A stretch of DNA of 64,000 nucleotides from Polaromonas sp. CG_9.7 (GCF_015752205.1 NZ_JADOVG010000003.1:186001-250000); one strand, 5' to 3'. Positions 47,457 to 57,059 are shown, counted from the stretch's first letter. Numbers and translations are program-made. Notes: generated from the letters alone by a model not told the origin.

Positions 47457-48491
47457 ATGCCTGATTCTTTTGTACCGGCGCGCAGCGCGCCACATTCCCG
47501 CACCTTTTGCATTGGCCTGGCCGGCCCCACGGCGTCAGGCAAAACCGCTGCCGCGCTGGCCATTGCCCGGCAGTACCCGGTCGAGATCATCAGCGTCGAT
47601 TCAGCCCTGGTTTACCGGGGCATGGACATTGGCACTGCCAAGCCTGCTGCCCACGAACTGGCCGCCGTGCCGCATCACCTGATCGACATTCGCGATCCGC
47701 TGCAGGCTTACAGCGCGGCTGAATTCGTGCAGGACGCGCAGCGGCTGATCGAAGACATCAGCGCACGCGGCAAGCTGCCGCTGCTGGTGGGCGGCACCAT
47801 GCTGTATTTCAAGGCGCTGTTCGACGGCCTCGACGACATGCCCAAGGCCGACCCGGCGGTGCGCGCGGCATTGCTGCTTGAAGCCAGCGCCCAGGGCTGG
47901 CCGGCACTGCACCAGCAACTGGCACAGGTCGATCCGGTCACCGCCGCGCGCTTGGCGCCGCATGATTCGCAGCGCATTTCGCGGGCGCTGGAAGTGTTCC
48001 GGCTGACCGGCCAGCCACTGTCGTTTTTCCACCAGCGAAACGCTAGTAAAAACATAGCTGACAGCGCCCGCACAATATGCGCAAACACCCTTATTTCCCT
48101 TGAACCAGCAGACCGTGCCTGGCTGCACCAGCGCATTGCCCAACGCTTTGACGCCATGCTGGCCGCTGGCTTCATCGATGAAGTCAAGGCCTTGCGCGCC
48201 CGGGGAGATTTAATGCCTGACTTGCCGTCCATGCGCTGCGTCGGTTACCGCCAGGCGTGGGAAGCGCTGGATGCGCTGAAGGCCGACGGGCTGGGCGACA
48301 ATTTTTCCGAAGAAGACTTCAACGCCTTGCGCGACAAGGGCATTTTTGCCACGCGCCAGCTGGCCAAGCGGCAGATCACCTGGCTGCGCTCCATGCCGCA
48401 GCGCGAAGTGGTGGCTTGCGACGACCCAACGGCGCTGCAACAGGTGCTGGAACGCGTCAAGGTATACAGGAACAACTTTTCATGCGCCTGA
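47457..48491 (+). CDS. miaA: tRNA dimethylallyltransferase
   Basis: This enzyme adds the isopentenyl group to A37 of UNN-reading tRNAs. It has 344 residues, somewhat longer than E. coli MiaA core numbering. Blocks visible are [20 protein letters not shown] (P-loop), [37 protein letters not shown] and [18 protein letters not shown], then [13 protein letters not shown] and [15 protein letters not shown]. Residues about 195-212 ([19 protein letters not shown]) are encoded by an in-frame dispersed repeat. The last 10 bases overlap the next gene. Confidence 0.95.
   Translation: MPDSFVPARSAPHSRTFCIGLAGPTASGKTAAALAIARQYPVEIISVDSALVYRGMDIGTAKPAAHELAAVPHHLIDIRDPLQAYSAAEFVQDAQRLIEDISARGKLPLLVGGTMLYFKALFDGLDDMPKADPAVRAALLLEASAQGWPALHQQLAQVDPVTAARLAPHDSQRISRALEVFRLTGQPLSFFHQRNASKNIADSARTICANTLISLEPADRAWLHQRIAQRFDAMLAAGFIDEVKALRARGDLMPDLPSMRCVGYRQAWEALDALKADGLGDNFSEEDFNALRDKGIFATRQLAKRQITWLRSMPQREVVACDDPTALQQVLERVKVYRNNFSCA
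48042..48097 (+). repeat. Dispersed palindromic repeat inside miaA
   Basis: 48042-48058 reads GCTAGTAAAAACATAGC, then TGACAGCGCCCGCACAATAT, then GCGCAAACACCCTTATTT. It keeps the full layout of the family and is in frame with miaA, adding residues between conserved blocks. Confidence 0.72.
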
Positions 48492-49129
48492 AAATCAGCC
48501 AGCTGGGCAAGCACTACGGCGATGCCGCCGTCTTCAGCAACGTATCACTCGACGTGGCGCCTGGTGAATTCGTCGCCATCGTCGGGGAGTCGGGCGTAGG
48601 CAAATCGACGCTGCTTAACTGCATGGCGGGGCTGGACAGCTGGGACGAAGGCACGGTCGTGCTGAACGGCGCTGACCTGGGCACGCTAAACGATGACCAG
48701 CGCGCCCTGCTGCGCCGCCGCCAGGTCGGCTTTGTGTTCCAGGCCTTTCATGTGCTGCCGCACCTGGACGTGGCGCAAAACGTCGCCCTGCCGCTGCTGC
48801 TGCTGGACGAGCCTGACGACGCACGCGTCGAGGCGCTGCTTGAAGCCGTGGGGTTGAAAGGCCTGGGCCATCGCCTGCCGCAGCAACTGAGCGGCGGGCA
48901 ACTGCAGCGCGTGGCGATTGCACGGGCGCTGGTCCACCGCCCCGGATTGCTGCTGGCCGACGAGCCCACTGGCAACCTCGACCCGACCACCGCCGCCAAG
49001 GTGATGGATGCGCTGGTGGCGCAAACCCGCGAACAGGGTGCGTCCATGGTGCTGGTGACGCATTCAGTCGCTGCCGCCGCGCGCGCCGACCGGGTGCTGC
49101 ACCTCACGGCACAGGGTATCTGCCCTTGA
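48482..49129 (+). CDS. ABC transporter ATP-binding protein (LolD/MacB type)
   Basis: This 215-residue ATPase has Walker A ([17 protein letters not shown]), the Q-loop ([20 protein letters not shown]), signature [15 protein letters not shown], Walker [14 protein letters not shown] and the H-loop VLVTHS. The pattern is that of the LolD/FtsE/MacB group working with FtsX-like permeases. The natural partner is the large FtsX-type permease at 50290, separated by the reverse-strand dehydratase gene. It overlaps miaA by 10 bases. Confidence 0.9.
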   Translation: MRLKISQLGKHYGDAAVFSNVSLDVAPGEFVAIVGESGVGKSTLLNCMAGLDSWDEGTVVLNGADLGTLNDDQRALLRRRQVGFVFQAFHVLPHLDVAQNVALPLLLLDEPDDARVEALLEAVGLKGLGHRLPQQLSGGQLQRVAIARALVHRPGLLLADEPTGNLDPTTAAKVMDALVAQTREQGASMVLVTHSVAAAARADRVLHLTAQGICP

Positions 49130-49153
49130 GGCGCTACCCGCCAGGCCAGGGCT

Positions 49154-50125
49154 TCAGTGTTTTGACAACAGTTCGGCGTAGTGCACCAGATCGACATTGC
49201 CGCCGCTGACGATCACGCCGACACGGCCGCCCGGAGGTAGCACTTTTGCTTCGCTCGCAGCGCAGGCGGCGGCAAAGGCCAGGCAGCCGGTCGGCTCGAC
49301 CACCATTTTCATGCGCTCGGCGAAAAAGCGCATGGCATCGACCAGTTGCGCATCGCTCACGGTCACGATGTCATCGACATCCCGCTGGATGATGGCGAAG
49401 GTGTAGTGGCCCAGATGTTGGGTCTGCGCGCCATCGGCTATGGTTTTCGGTGTTTCGATATGCACAATGCGGCCCGCGCGGAGCGACTGCTGGCCGTCGT
49501 TGCCAGCCTCCGGCTCGACGCCATACACCTTGCAATGCGGCGCCATTGCGCGCGCAGCCAGCGCCGAGCCGCTGGTCAGCCCGCCGCCGCCCAGGCAGAC
49601 ATACAGGAAGTCCAGCGTGCCTACGTCTTCCAACAATTCCTTCGCTGCCGTCCCCTGCCCGGCAATCACATCGGGGTGGTCATAGGGTGGAATCAAGGTC
49701 ATGCCACGCTCGGCGGCGAGCTGCCGGGTCAGGGCCTCGCGGTCTACGGTGAAGCGGTCGTACAGCACCACCTCGGCGCCATAGCTGCGCGTGGCGGCAA
49801 GCTTGGCCGCAGGCGCATCCTGCGGCATCACGATCACCGCAGGCATGCCGAGAATACGGGCCGACAAGGCCACCGCCTGGGCATGGTTTCCCGACGAAAA
49901 AGCAATTGCTCCGGCATGGCGCTGCGCAACATCGAATCTGGACAGTGCGTTGAAGGCGCCGCGAAACTTGAAAGCACCCATGCGCTGGAAGTTTTCACAT
50001 TTAAAAAAGAACTGTGCACCCCAGCGCGCATCGGCAGTCGCAGAACGGAGCACCGGCGTGCGGTGCGCATGGCCTTGCAACAGTGTGGAGGCGGCAATCA
50101 CATCATCGTAAGTGGGCAGTTGCAT
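49154..50125 (-). CDS. Threonine/serine dehydratase
   Basis: This PLP enzyme deaminates L-threonine or L-serine (or racemises serine); 323 residues. The PLP lysine K53 is in MGAFKFRGAFNAL, the asparagine loop is SSGNHAQAVALSA, and the phosphate-binding loop is LGGGGLTSGSALAA. VIVSGGNVDL near the C-terminus holds the pyridine-ring contact. The lack of a C-terminal ACT regulatory domain points to the catabolic or racemase-like type. ATG at 50125 (MQLPTYDDVIAAS) was chosen; ATG at 50143 would add six residues. It interrupts an apparent ABC transporter pair. Confidence 0.88.
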   Translation of the reverse strand: MQLPTYDDVIAASTLLQGHAHRTPVLRSATADARWGAQFFFKCENFQRMGAFKFRGAFNALSRFDVAQRHAGAIAFSSGNHAQAVALSARILGMPAVIVMPQDAPAAKLAATRSYGAEVVLYDRFTVDREALTRQLAAERGMTLIPPYDHPDVIAGQGTAAKELLEDVGTLDFLYVCLGGGGLTSGSALAARAMAPHCKVYGVEPEAGNDGQQSLRAGRIVHIETPKTIADGAQTQHLGHYTFAIIQRDVDDIVTVSDAQLVDAMRFFAERMKMVVEPTGCLAFAAACAASEAKVLPPGGRVGVIVSGGNVDLVHYAELLSKH

Positions 50126-50289
50126 GCGAAACAGGCCTTTCATTAGTGGCGGGCAGAGCCCAAAATGCGATGGCCCGCGAAGGCAGCACACCGCACCGTG
50201 AAGCGTATCAGTGTGCAGCAGAAAATAGCCGACGGTCAGCGACATGCAGGTCGGAAGAAACTAACGGTTCCGGAAGGCACAATTGCTGC

Positions 50290-52866
50290 ATGCGCGCCCT
50301 GCTCCGTACCTTCTCCTGGCAAGAACTTCGCCACCACCCGTGGCGCAATGCCGCTGCCGTCCTGGCCGTGATGCTGGGCGTGGCGCTGGCGTTTTCGGTT
50401 CACCTCATCAACAATTCGGCGCTCAGCGAGTTTTCGCAAGCGGTGCGGGCCGTCAATGGCCAGCCCGACCTGGAATTGCGGGCGGTGCAAGGCAGCTTTG
50501 ACGAAAGCCTTTACCAGCGCGTCGCCAACCATCCACAAGTGGCCATGGCCAGTCCGGTGCTGGAAATCACCAGCTACGGGCTGGATGCCAAAAGCGACAC
50601 CACGCGGCGGCAAGCACTGCGCATCATCGGTGTCGATGCCCTGGCCGTGGCGTCCATTGCCCCGGCGCTGATGCCGGTGCCGTTTGAAGATGCAGAGCGG
50701 CTGGCGCTGTTTTTACCGGCCACGGTGTTCCTCAATCCGGCGGCGCGCCAGGTCTTTTCCAGCAACCGGCTGCAACTGCAAGACGGCCTTCAGCTGCGCA
50801 GTGTGCTGGTCGCGGGCAGCGTGAATGCGGGGGGCGGGCCGCTGGCGGTGATGGACATCGGTGCAGCGCAAGACCTGTTCGGCCGGGCTGGCCAGCTGTC
50901 GCGCATTGACGTGCGGCTCAAAACCGGCACGGACATGCGCAGCTTTGCCGAGTCGCTGCAGCTGCCGCCCGGTATTACGGCCAGCGCGCCGGGCGATGAC
51001 GCCGAACGGGTCAGCAACCTGTCGCGCGCCTACCGCGTCAACCTCACGGTGCTGGCGCTGGTGGCGCTGTTTACCGGCGCCTTTCTGGTTTTTTCGGTGC
51101 TGTCGCTCAGCGTGGCCAAGCGGGCGCAGCAGTTTGCACTGCTCGGCGTGCTGGGCCTGAGCGGACGCGAGTGCCTGCAAATTGTGCTGATCGAATCGCT
51201 GGCGCTGGGCGTGGTGGGCAGTGTGGCCGGCATTGCGCTGGGCACCGGGCTGGCAGCGCTGGCCCTGCGGCTGCTGGGCGGCGACCTGGGCGGCGGCTAC
51301 TTTTCTGGCGTCGCGCCGGCGCTGCAGTGGAGCAGCGGCGCGGCGCTGACCTACGGCGCGCTTGGCGTGGTGGCGGCGGGCGTAGGCGGCTGGTGGCCGG
51401 CACGCGCCGCGCAAAAGCTGCCGCCGGCGCAAACATTGAAGGGACTGGGCGTGGCGCCCGGTGGCGGCTCCAGCCACTGGCTGAGCCTTCTTTTGCTGGC
51501 GGCAGGCGGCCTGCTGGCGCTGCTGCCGCCGGTATTCGGCATTCCGCTGGCGGCTTATTTTTCAGTCGGGCTGTTGCTGGTCGGCGGCATCACGGCGCTG
51601 CCCTGGCTGATCACGCTGCTGTACGACCGGCTCAGCCCCTGGGTGGCGCACCGCTTGCTGCCGCTGCTGGCGGTGGAGCGCGCACGCCGGGTGCGCGAAA
51701 GCGCGGCGGTTGCCGTCAGCGGCGTGGTGGCGTCGCTCAGCCTGGCGGTGGCACTGACGGTGATGGTGGCCAGCTTTCGCGACTCCGTCACGCACTGGCT
51801 CGACGTGGTGCTGCCGGCCGACCTGTATGTGCGCACCACGCTGAGCACCTCGGCCAGCGATGCGGCTTATTTTTCGCCCGGGTTTGTCGAGTCGCTGGGC
51901 GGTCTGGCCGGCGTGGCGCGCGTCAGCACGCTGCGCTCGACGCCCTTGCTGCTGGACGCCGGCAAACCCGCCGTCACGCTGATTTCCCGGCCCATCGACG
52001 ACCCGGCCACCTCGCTGCCGATGGTCGGCGCGGCGCTGCCGGTGCCGGACGGACAGATCGGCATTTATGTCAGCGAGGCGATGGTTGACCTGTATGGCGC
52101 CCGGCCAGGCACCGTATTCTTGCCACTTTCACAGTCTTTTAGTGCTCTGGCGCAATCTGGACGGGCGCAAGCAGCTATTGATTCAATAGCAAATCAAAAA
52201 TTCTACGTGGCCGGCGTGTGGCGCGACTATGCCCGCCAGTTTGGCGCGATTGCCATGCCCCAGCGCGACTTCGAGCGCCTGAGCGGCGACCGGCGCGTCA
52301 ACGACGTGGCGCTGTGGTTGAACGGCAACGTACCCGATGCCGACGTGCAACAGGCCATTCGCCAGCTGGCCGATGCCCAGTCGCCGGGCGGCGGCGCATT
52401 GCTGGAAATGGCGTCGGTCAGCCAGATCCGCACCACGTCGCTGAAGATTTTTGACCGCAGTTTTGCCGTGACCTACTGGCTGCAGGGCGTGGCGATTGCC
52501 ATTGGCCTGTTCGGCGTGGCGGCCAGCTTCAGTGCGCAGGTGCTGGCGCGGCGCAAGGAATTTGGCCTGCTGGTTCACCTGGGCTTGACACGGCGGCAAA
52601 TCCTGACCGTGGTGGCCGGCGAAGGCGCGGCCTGGACGGTGATTGGCGCCTTTGCGGGCTTGGCGCTCGGCCTGGCGGTGTCCACCGTGCTGGTGTTTGT
52701 GGTGAACCCGCAAAGCTTTCACTGGACCATGGACTTGCAGGTGCCGTGGGCGCGGCTTTTGTTGCTGTGCGCCGCGGTGGTGGCGGCGGGCACGCTGACC
52801 GCCTGGCTGGCCGGGCGGTCAGCGGCAGGCCGGGATGCGGTGCTGGCGGTGAAGGAAGATTGGTAA
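50290..52866 (+). CDS. ABC transporter permease, FtsX family (double-domain)
   Basis: This 858-residue inner-membrane permease has a first helix (NAAAVLAVMLGVALAFSVHL), a long periplasmic MacB-like region, a first FtsX domain near 255-420, a middle pair of helices and a second FtsX domain at about 715-850 (YWLQGVAIAIGLFGVAASFS, then TVIGAFAGLALGLAVSTVLV). The size and double FtsX layout match permeases for lipoprotein, lipid or peptide export. The partner ATPase is probably at 48482. Codons about 615-635 (AAIDSIANQKF) come from an in-frame dispersed repeat. Its 3' end is duplicated at 56665. Confidence 0.88.
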   Translation: MRALLRTFSWQELRHHPWRNAAAVLAVMLGVALAFSVHLINNSALSEFSQAVRAVNGQPDLELRAVQGSFDESLYQRVANHPQVAMASPVLEITSYGLDAKSDTTRRQALRIIGVDALAVASIAPALMPVPFEDAERLALFLPATVFLNPAARQVFSSNRLQLQDGLQLRSVLVAGSVNAGGGPLAVMDIGAAQDLFGRAGQLSRIDVRLKTGTDMRSFAESLQLPPGITASAPGDDAERVSNLSRAYRVNLTVLALVALFTGAFLVFSVLSLSVAKRAQQFALLGVLGLSGRECLQIVLIESLALGVVGSVAGIALGTGLAALALRLLGGDLGGGYFSGVAPALQWSSGAALTYGALGVVAAGVGGWWPARAAQKLPPAQTLKGLGVAPGGGSSHWLSLLLLAAGGLLALLPPVFGIPLAAYFSVGLLLVGGITALPWLITLLYDRLSPWVAHRLLPLLAVERARRVRESAAVAVSGVVASLSLAVALTVMVASFRDSVTHWLDVVLPADLYVRTTLSTSASDAAYFSPGFVESLGGLAGVARVSTLRSTPLLLDAGKPAVTLISRPIDDPATSLPMVGAALPVPDGQIGIYVSEAMVDLYGARPGTVFLPLSQSFSALAQSGRAQAAIDSIANQKFYVAGVWRDYARQFGAIAMPQRDFERLSGDRRVNDVALWLNGNVPDADVQQAIRQLADAQSPGGGALLEMASVSQIRTTSLKIFDRSFAVTYWLQGVAIAIGLFGVAASFSAQVLARRKEFGLLVHLGLTRRQILTVVAGEGAAWTVIGAFAGLALGLAVSTVLVFVVNPQSFHWTMDLQVPWARLLLLCAAVVAAGTLTAWLAGRSAAGRDAVLAVKEDW
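52135..52190 (-). repeat. Dispersed palindromic repeat inside the FtsX permease gene
   Basis: 52174-52190 is GCTATTGATTCAATAGC, a perfect 17-nt palindrome. On the minus strand it is followed by TGCTTGCGCCCGTCCAGATT, then GCGCCAGAGCACTAAAAGAC, the best match to the full consensus within a gene. Confidence 0.8.
52406..52572 (+). repeat. Direct repeat copy 1: near-identical block of the permease 3' region
   Basis: This 167-base segment matches 56665-56831 with two differences. Beyond it the two copies continue to match at a much lower level up to their stop codons. Confidence 0.92.
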
Positions 52867-52991
52867 AAATACCCGTCGGCCTGCCTGAAAAACGCCCTTC
52901 GCCGTACCTTGCGTGAACCTGCACCAGCTGGCAAACTGCCGCGCATCCGCTTTAAAACGTTTCGACTCTATGCGCAGAAGCGCGCTTTCCT

Positions 52992-53423
52992 TTAGTTGAC
53001 CGGTGAGTTCAGCGCCGCAGCGCAAGAGGCGGGCAGCCAGTAGAAATTGCGGGTTTTCAGATCCTTGTCAAACAGCACCTTGTACTGGCATGTGCTGTAA
53101 GCCGAATCGGCAGCATTGCGAAAATTGAAGATGTAATCCCATTCGCGGACACTTTCTCCCATACCTTCCCTGAAATGCGGCACCCCCAGCAGGTTGTGAA
53201 CCTGGTTCTTGGTCATGTCGGGCGCTATCTGGCGCAGGTTGGTCCGGTTTACAAAGGTGCCTTCCTTCAGGGTGGCGTCTTTCTGGATGTCGGGAAAGAT
53301 GATTTCGGTGGCCTGCCCGTCATCGGTCAGGCCTTGGCTCACGGGTTGGGAAACGCACCCCTGCAAGGCCAGCAGCGTGACGGCGGCAACCGCCACCTTG
53401 GCAAGATTGAATCTTTTAATCAT
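52992..53423 (-). CDS. SmpA/OmlA (BamE)-like outer-membrane lipoprotein, adhesin partner
   Basis: This 143-residue lipoprotein has lipobox LALQGC (C23). The mature part has TFVNRTNLRQIAPDMTKNQV and LLGVPHFREGMGESVREWDY, the beta-alpha-beta fold signature of SmpA/OmlA domains, and ends with YWLPASCAAAL. It follows the trimeric autotransporter after 31 bases on the same strand. Related lipoproteins (TpgA in Acinetobacter, SadB in Salmonella) are co-encoded with trimeric autotransporters and help their surface display or anchoring. This one lacks the OmpA-type peptidoglycan-binding domain of TpgA. The ATG at 53423 opens the signal peptide. Confidence 0.82.
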   Translation of the reverse strand: MIKRFNLAKVAVAAVTLLALQGCVSQPVSQGLTDDGQATEIIFPDIQKDATLKEGTFVNRTNLRQIAPDMTKNQVHNLLGVPHFREGMGESVREWDYIFNFRNAADSAYSTCQYKVLFDKDLKTRNFYWLPASCAAALNSPVN

Positions 53424-53454
53424 TTTTTGCGCTTCTTCACGGTTGTTCTCTTGC

Positions 53455-55944
53455 TCACCACTGATAACCCGCACCGACCGCCATGCCCACCTTGCCGCGT
53501 GAGTTGGCAGAGCCGTTGACCTTCAAGACCCAGGTGCCGTTGTCAGACAGCCGGGAAACGCCAATTGCAATCGACGTCTGGCCCTGATAGGTTGCCGCAC
53601 CTGCCGCCACCATACTTTTTCCCGGGGTGTATGCCTGGGGCATGCCGGCCATGGCCATAGCGCCGGCCGTGCCCGCGTCGGCTTTGTTTTCCACATCGTC
53701 AATGCGCCTGTTCACATTGTTGAGGTAACTGCCGACGCCTCCCAAGGCGCCGTTGAGCTGGTTGACATTCACCGCGTCTGTGCCGGCACTGCCAGGGGCA
53801 ACATTGGTCACCTGGCGTTCACTCCCGGCACGTCCCACAGAAACTTCACCGGCAGAATTCTGCGGTGTGCCCAAGGCGGTTGCCGCATAGCCCGTCTGAG
53901 CGCCTCGTACGGCAATGGCGTCAGCGCCCAGCGACACGCTGTTGGCCGCGCTCGCCTGGCTGGCTTGGCCGAGTGCGGCCGACGACGCACCGCTGGCCAC
54001 GGCGTTGCTGCCCAGGGCAATCGATGCCTGGCCGGTGGCCTTGCTGGTGTCACCGATGGCGACCGACCCGGCGCCTGTGGCGACGTTGGCATTGCCGCTG
54101 GCAACTGCGCCCTGGCCCGATGCCGTGTTGTCCTTGCCGATGGCGACAGCGCCGGCGCCGGTGGCCACATTGGGGTCGCCAATGGCGACCGCGCCGTTGC
54201 CGGAAGCGGTGTTTAACGCGCCGATGGACACGGCCTTGCCGTCCCTGGCGACCGCGCCACGGCCAATGGCGACCGCATCGGATGCGCTTGCCAGCGCATC
54301 ATGTCCGACGGCAATGGCATTTTCAGCCGATGCCATGGCGTTGTAGCCCACCGCCGTCGCACCGGCCGCCTGGGCGTAGGCGTCGGTTGCAGACAAGCCT
54401 GTTTCGTTGGTGCGCGCGTAACGGATGCCCTTGCCGTTTGCCATGGTGTATTGAGTGCTGGTGTCGCCGGAAATAGTGGTGACTTTGTTGTCCAGATTAT
54501 TGATGGCGGTGGTGTTGCCTGCGATATTCGCGGTGTTGGTGGTCACACGGCCATCAAGGTTGCTGATGGCCGTCGTGTTGGTAGTCACGTTGGCATTCGT
54601 CGCAGACAGCTGCGCGCCGTTGACCGCGTCCGTGCTGGTGCCTGTCAGCGCGCCAGCGGCCACATTGACGAGCGCTACTGGCGCGAGCGCGCTGGCGCCG
54701 CCCAGTGTCACGCTGGTCTTGCCTGCGTTGTCGTACTGCACAGAGTTGCCTGCCACCGCGCCGACGGCATTGACTTGCCCGACATTCGCCGCATCGGTGG
54801 CGTTGACGCCCGCCGCCACGTTGATGATCTGGCGGGGGCCAGCTGTTCCCTGCACATCAATGGCCGCGCCGTCGGTGCTGCTGCCAATGGTCAGGTTGGC
54901 GCCGGGTGCGGCCTGTTGCACCAGGCCAATTTTTCCTTGCGTGATGTTGTCAGTCAGGTTGGTGATGGCCGTGGTGTTGCCAGCGATGTTGGTCGCATTG
55001 GTGGTCACGCGCCCGTCCAGGTTGGTCACACTGGTATTGGTGGCAAACAGCTGCGCACCATTGACCGCATCAGTGCTGGTGTTGGTCAGCGCGGCTGCAG
55101 CCACATTGCCCAGCGCCACTGGCGCCACCGCGCCGGCGCCACCCAGCGTCACGCTGGTCTTGCCTGCGTTGTCGTACTGCACCGAGTTGCCAGCTACTGC
55201 GCTGATGGCATTGACCTGCCCGACATTGGCGGCATCGGTGGTGGCAACACCCGCCTCCACGTTCACGATCCTGCGCTCGGCGCCGACCTGTCCCACCGAA
55301 ACCGTGTTGGGCGCATTGGCGACCGAGTTGGCACCAAGCGCCACCGAGTTGGACGCGGCGGCAAGCACAGAGGCATTTTCGCCAAGTGCCACCGCATTGG
55401 TGGCACCCGTCGCCGTGTTCGCGCCATTGCCAAGAGCCACGGCAGTCAATTCGCTGGCCACCGCGGCTGTGCCGCCATCCGTTCCCAGCCCTGTGATTTT
55501 GTTGCCGCCAATGGCAACACCGGCCGGATTGGTGAGGGAATATTCATTGCCCACCACGTTGCAATCCTGATTGGCTGACAAAACATTGCCGTCCGTGTCC
55601 AGGACATTCAGGGAAATCGGGTTTCCGACAGCCAGGTTGCCATAAATACTGCTCAATCCAAGCGTACCCAAAGTCAAGGTATCCACAGCTGTTGCCAGTG
55701 GATTTAAAAGCGGATTGAGGATATTGATGACGGCACTTTTCGGCAAGCTTGCCCCGGTACAAGGGCTGATCAACCCTGCCGCCTGCGCCGCCTGCATGGG
55801 TCCAAAAGATGCCAGCGCAACGACCGAGCAAGCCATCAGTCCGCGCAGGCTTTTTGATTTCCTGCCCCGCAAGTTGGAGTGTTCAAAGGCAGCAAGCCAA
55901 GCACCCAGTGATTCATTCCCGATTGATTTGTAGGACCGATTCAT
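53455..55944 (-). CDS. Trimeric autotransporter adhesin (YadA-like)
   Basis: This 829-residue surface adhesin is secreted by the type V pathway. The N-terminus MNRSYKSIGNESLGAWLAAF is the extended signal peptide region, with the signal ending near QAAQA-A. Early head repeats are AVALGNGANTATG and NSVALGANSVANAP. Necks and stalk contain two copies of a block including NSVQYDNAGKTSVTLGGA and STDAVNGAQL. A second head at about 530-720 has repeated x-A-V/S-A-I-G turns. The C-terminal YadA anchor (NRRIDDVENKADAGTAGAMA to KVGMAVGAGYQW) forms the four-strand barrel. An internal DNA repeat spans 54653-54803 and 55091-55241. Confidence 0.93.
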   Translation of the reverse strand: MNRSYKSIGNESLGAWLAAFEHSNLRGRKSKSLRGLMACSVVALASFGPMQAAQAAGLISPCTGASLPKSAVINILNPLLNPLATAVDTLTLGTLGLSSIYGNLAVGNPISLNVLDTDGNVLSANQDCNVVGNEYSLTNPAGVAIGGNKITGLGTDGGTAAVASELTAVALGNGANTATGATNAVALGENASVLAAASNSVALGANSVANAPNTVSVGQVGAERRIVNVEAGVATTDAANVGQVNAISAVAGNSVQYDNAGKTSVTLGGAGAVAPVALGNVAAAALTNTSTDAVNGAQLFATNTSVTNLDGRVTTNATNIAGNTTAITNLTDNITQGKIGLVQQAAPGANLTIGSSTDGAAIDVQGTAGPRQIINVAAGVNATDAANVGQVNAVGAVAGNSVQYDNAGKTSVTLGGASALAPVALVNVAAGALTGTSTDAVNGAQLSATNANVTTNTTAISNLDGRVTTNTANIAGNTTAINNLDNKVTTISGDTSTQYTMANGKGIRYARTNETGLSATDAYAQAAGATAVGYNAMASAENAIAVGHDALASASDAVAIGRGAVARDGKAVSIGALNTASGNGAVAIGDPNVATGAGAVAIGKDNTASGQGAVASGNANVATGAGSVAIGDTSKATGQASIALGSNAVASGASSAALGQASQASAANSVSLGADAIAVRGAQTGYAATALGTPQNSAGEVSVGRAGSERQVTNVAPGSAGTDAVNVNQLNGALGGVGSYLNNVNRRIDDVENKADAGTAGAMAMAGMPQAYTPGKSMVAAGAATYQGQTSIAIGVSRLSDNGTWVLKVNGSANSRGKVGMAVGAGYQW

Positions 55945-56664
55945 CAGATGCTCCTTTTTAGGGCAAACCCTATATAACGTTACGAAAAGTACGGAATTTT
56001 TTAATCAATCTTTAGTGAAGCACTTGCTCAGGCGATATGGAGAACCGGGACGTTGGAGTGACCCCGTAAAACAGGTCATTTTTTCAATCCAGAAACAAAC
56101 AATATTTATGTTTCCGAACAGTAACATGAATTGATAAATTTGAAAATGAATTGATTAATATGTTTTTAATGATTCATTTTGTTTTTAAAAAATTTCATAA
56201 ATTACGGAAGTTTGGCTCACATACTTTTATATTTGCTTTGCAAAATCTGAAATTTGGAGCAAGGTAGGGCTAGTTTTTGATGCTCAGAGGGCCGAGTCTG
56301 AACACGGTGCGAATCACACCAAAAAGATACGTGCACTGGGTTCCGAGTGTTTGCAGCGGTGACTTGACCCGATGGTTGTCGACTTGAAAAGTTTTTAAAA
56401 ACCTCCACTGGCTACCGATTTTTTAGCGTGTGATCAAGGTGTTGCGGTCGCGCGTCAGAGCAGGGCACACCAGTTGCTGGCTAACCGTGATGCTGTCATT
56501 GTTTTTATAACCTTGGCGGGCTCAACCGATGGCTTTGGCTTGTGCCGATGGTGAAGTCTTTAATGGAGGTAGGTTTTGCTGGAAAATCCAGCAGCTCTAT
56601 TACCTGCATCACCATCTCCACAGCTTGACCGATTGGCAGCCAAACAGCGGCGGTATGCTGCCGC
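55945..56664. other. AT-rich leader of the adhesin locus
   Basis: This 720-base stretch is strongly AT-rich between 55960 and 56260 and returns to average GC to the right. It probably contains the adhesin promoter and a long 5' leader. No credible gene is present; a 63-codon minus-strand frame at 56217-56408 and the start of the frame at 56529 look unlike protein. Confidence 0.5.
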
Positions 56665-57059
56665 AAATGGCGTCGGTTAGCCAGATCCGCACCACGTCGC
56701 TGAAGATTTTTGACCGCAGTTTTGCCGTGACCTACTGGCTGCAGGGCGTGGCGATTGCCATTGGCCTGTTCGGCGTGGCGGCCAGCTTCAGTGCGCAGGT
56801 GCTGGCGCGGCGCAAGGAGTTTGGCCTGCTGTCCAATTGGGCCTGAGCCGCTGGCTGATCTTGAGCGAGTTGACCGGGAAGGCGCGACTTGGAAAGTGAT
56901 TGGCGCGCTGGCCGGGCTGACAATTGGCCTGGTGGTGTCGACCGTGTTGGCGTTCGTAGTGAAGCCGCAAAGCGTTCACTCGACAAGGGTCTTGCAAGTA
57001 CCGTGGTGGCCCTTGGTGCTGTGCGCTGCCCTGGTGCTGGCAGTAAAGGGAAATGGTGA
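56665..57059 (+). pseudogene. Decayed second copy of the FtsX permease 3' end
   Basis: The first 167 bases repeat 52406-52572 with two differences (ASVSQIRTTSLKIFDRSFAV and so on to KEFGLL). The rest matches the permease C-terminus at the protein level in shifted frames: EGATWKVIGALAGLTIGLVV, VLAFVVKPQSVHSTRVLQVP and VLAVKGN, with several indels. It has no start, so it is a remnant. It closes the adhesin island on the right. Confidence 0.9.

Noticed and set aside
54301..55578. Two long plus-strand frames antisense to the adhesin gene
   Set aside because: They reflect the repetitive composition of the adhesin; the minus-strand frame has complete signal, stalk and anchor domains.
56217..56408. 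63-codon minus-strand frame upstream of the adhesin
   Set aside because: No start signal, no conserved motif and composition unlike coding DNA.
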